Origin: a bacterium
Lineage (GTDB): Bacteria; Vulcanimicrobiota; Xenobia; Xenobiales; Xenobiaceae
Assembly: GCA_022839105.1 (NCBI GenBank)
Contig: JALHDH010000139.1
Coordinates: forward strand, 1-6,801
Direction: 5' to 3'
Length of the DNA: 6,801 bases
Below the pieces are notes generated by a model. The model was not told where the DNA came from and did not search any database. It saw nothing but the letters and a program-made list of their open reading frames with translations. The position numbers and the translations under genes were made by a program. Positions 6,797 to 6,801 of this stretch are shown piece after piece (within the stretch, counting starts at the first letter, position 1; each line of letters starts with the position of its first letter).

Positions 6797-6801
6797 TCAG
6801 C

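Larger units (their letters stand above)
6628..6801. other. Intergenic region at the right edge
   Basis: No convincing gene is seen here. The stretch holds the two hairpins and the rightward promoter listed separately, plus a weak short stem (CCCA at 6629-6632 with TGGG at 6641-6644). It is the only clearly non-coding stretch of any length in the window. Confidence 0.7.

Noticed and set aside
1..6801. CRISPR arrays, tRNA or rRNA genes, insertion sequences
   Set aside because: No spaced direct repeats, no cloverleaf or rRNA-like stretch and no transposase frame were seen on either strand by eye. No recognisable terminal inverted repeats were seen at the pilT junction.

Overview
The window is GC-rich and almost wholly occupied by one minus-strand type IV pilus (T4P) gene cluster. 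Read in the direction of transcription (right to left) the order is pilT, pilB, pilC, pilS, and the 5' part of pilR, which runs off the left edge. Gaps are short (16, 15 and 37 nt) and pilS and pilR overlap by 10 nt, so the five genes look like one operon. The set points to a didermic, pilus-bearing bacterium. The order resembles the pilB-pilT-pilC-pilS-pilR(-pilA) clusters of Geobacter and Myxococcus, with pilT moved ahead of pilB. I cannot assign a phylum from the sequence; a deltaproteobacterial-type or Elusimicrobiota-like lineage would fit, but this is a guess.

How the genes work together: PilB is the hexameric ATPase that drives pilus extension, PilT is the ATPase that drives retraction, and PilC is the inner-membrane platform on which both act. 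PilS is a membrane histidine kinase with a PAS sensor. PilR is its NtrC-type partner, which in known systems activates sigma-54-dependent transcription of the major pilin gene pilA. No pilin gene lies in the window; by analogy one may follow pilR to the left.

The right end (about 6337-6801) is different. The minus-strand coding signature of pilT fades near 6337, around where PilT proteins normally begin, and no convincing start codon or ribosome site is present. From there a plus-strand open frame shows coding-like base periodicity up to a TGA at 6625-6627. It is followed by two hairpins, the second a perfect 10-bp stem with a T-rich tail (6694-6736). A near-consensus sigma-70 promoter (6768-6796) then points out of the window to the right. 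The frame matches no family I recognise and has no clear start. The most economical reading is a junction near 6337-6360 between the pilus operon and the 3' end of an unrelated plus-strand gene, either a real rearrangement or an assembly chimera. A small divergent gene is the alternative.

The rest of the window is a clear but ordinary T4P locus. The points worth a second look are the pilT 5' junction with its orphan frame, the degenerate MshEN-like N-terminus of PilB, and the gene order.
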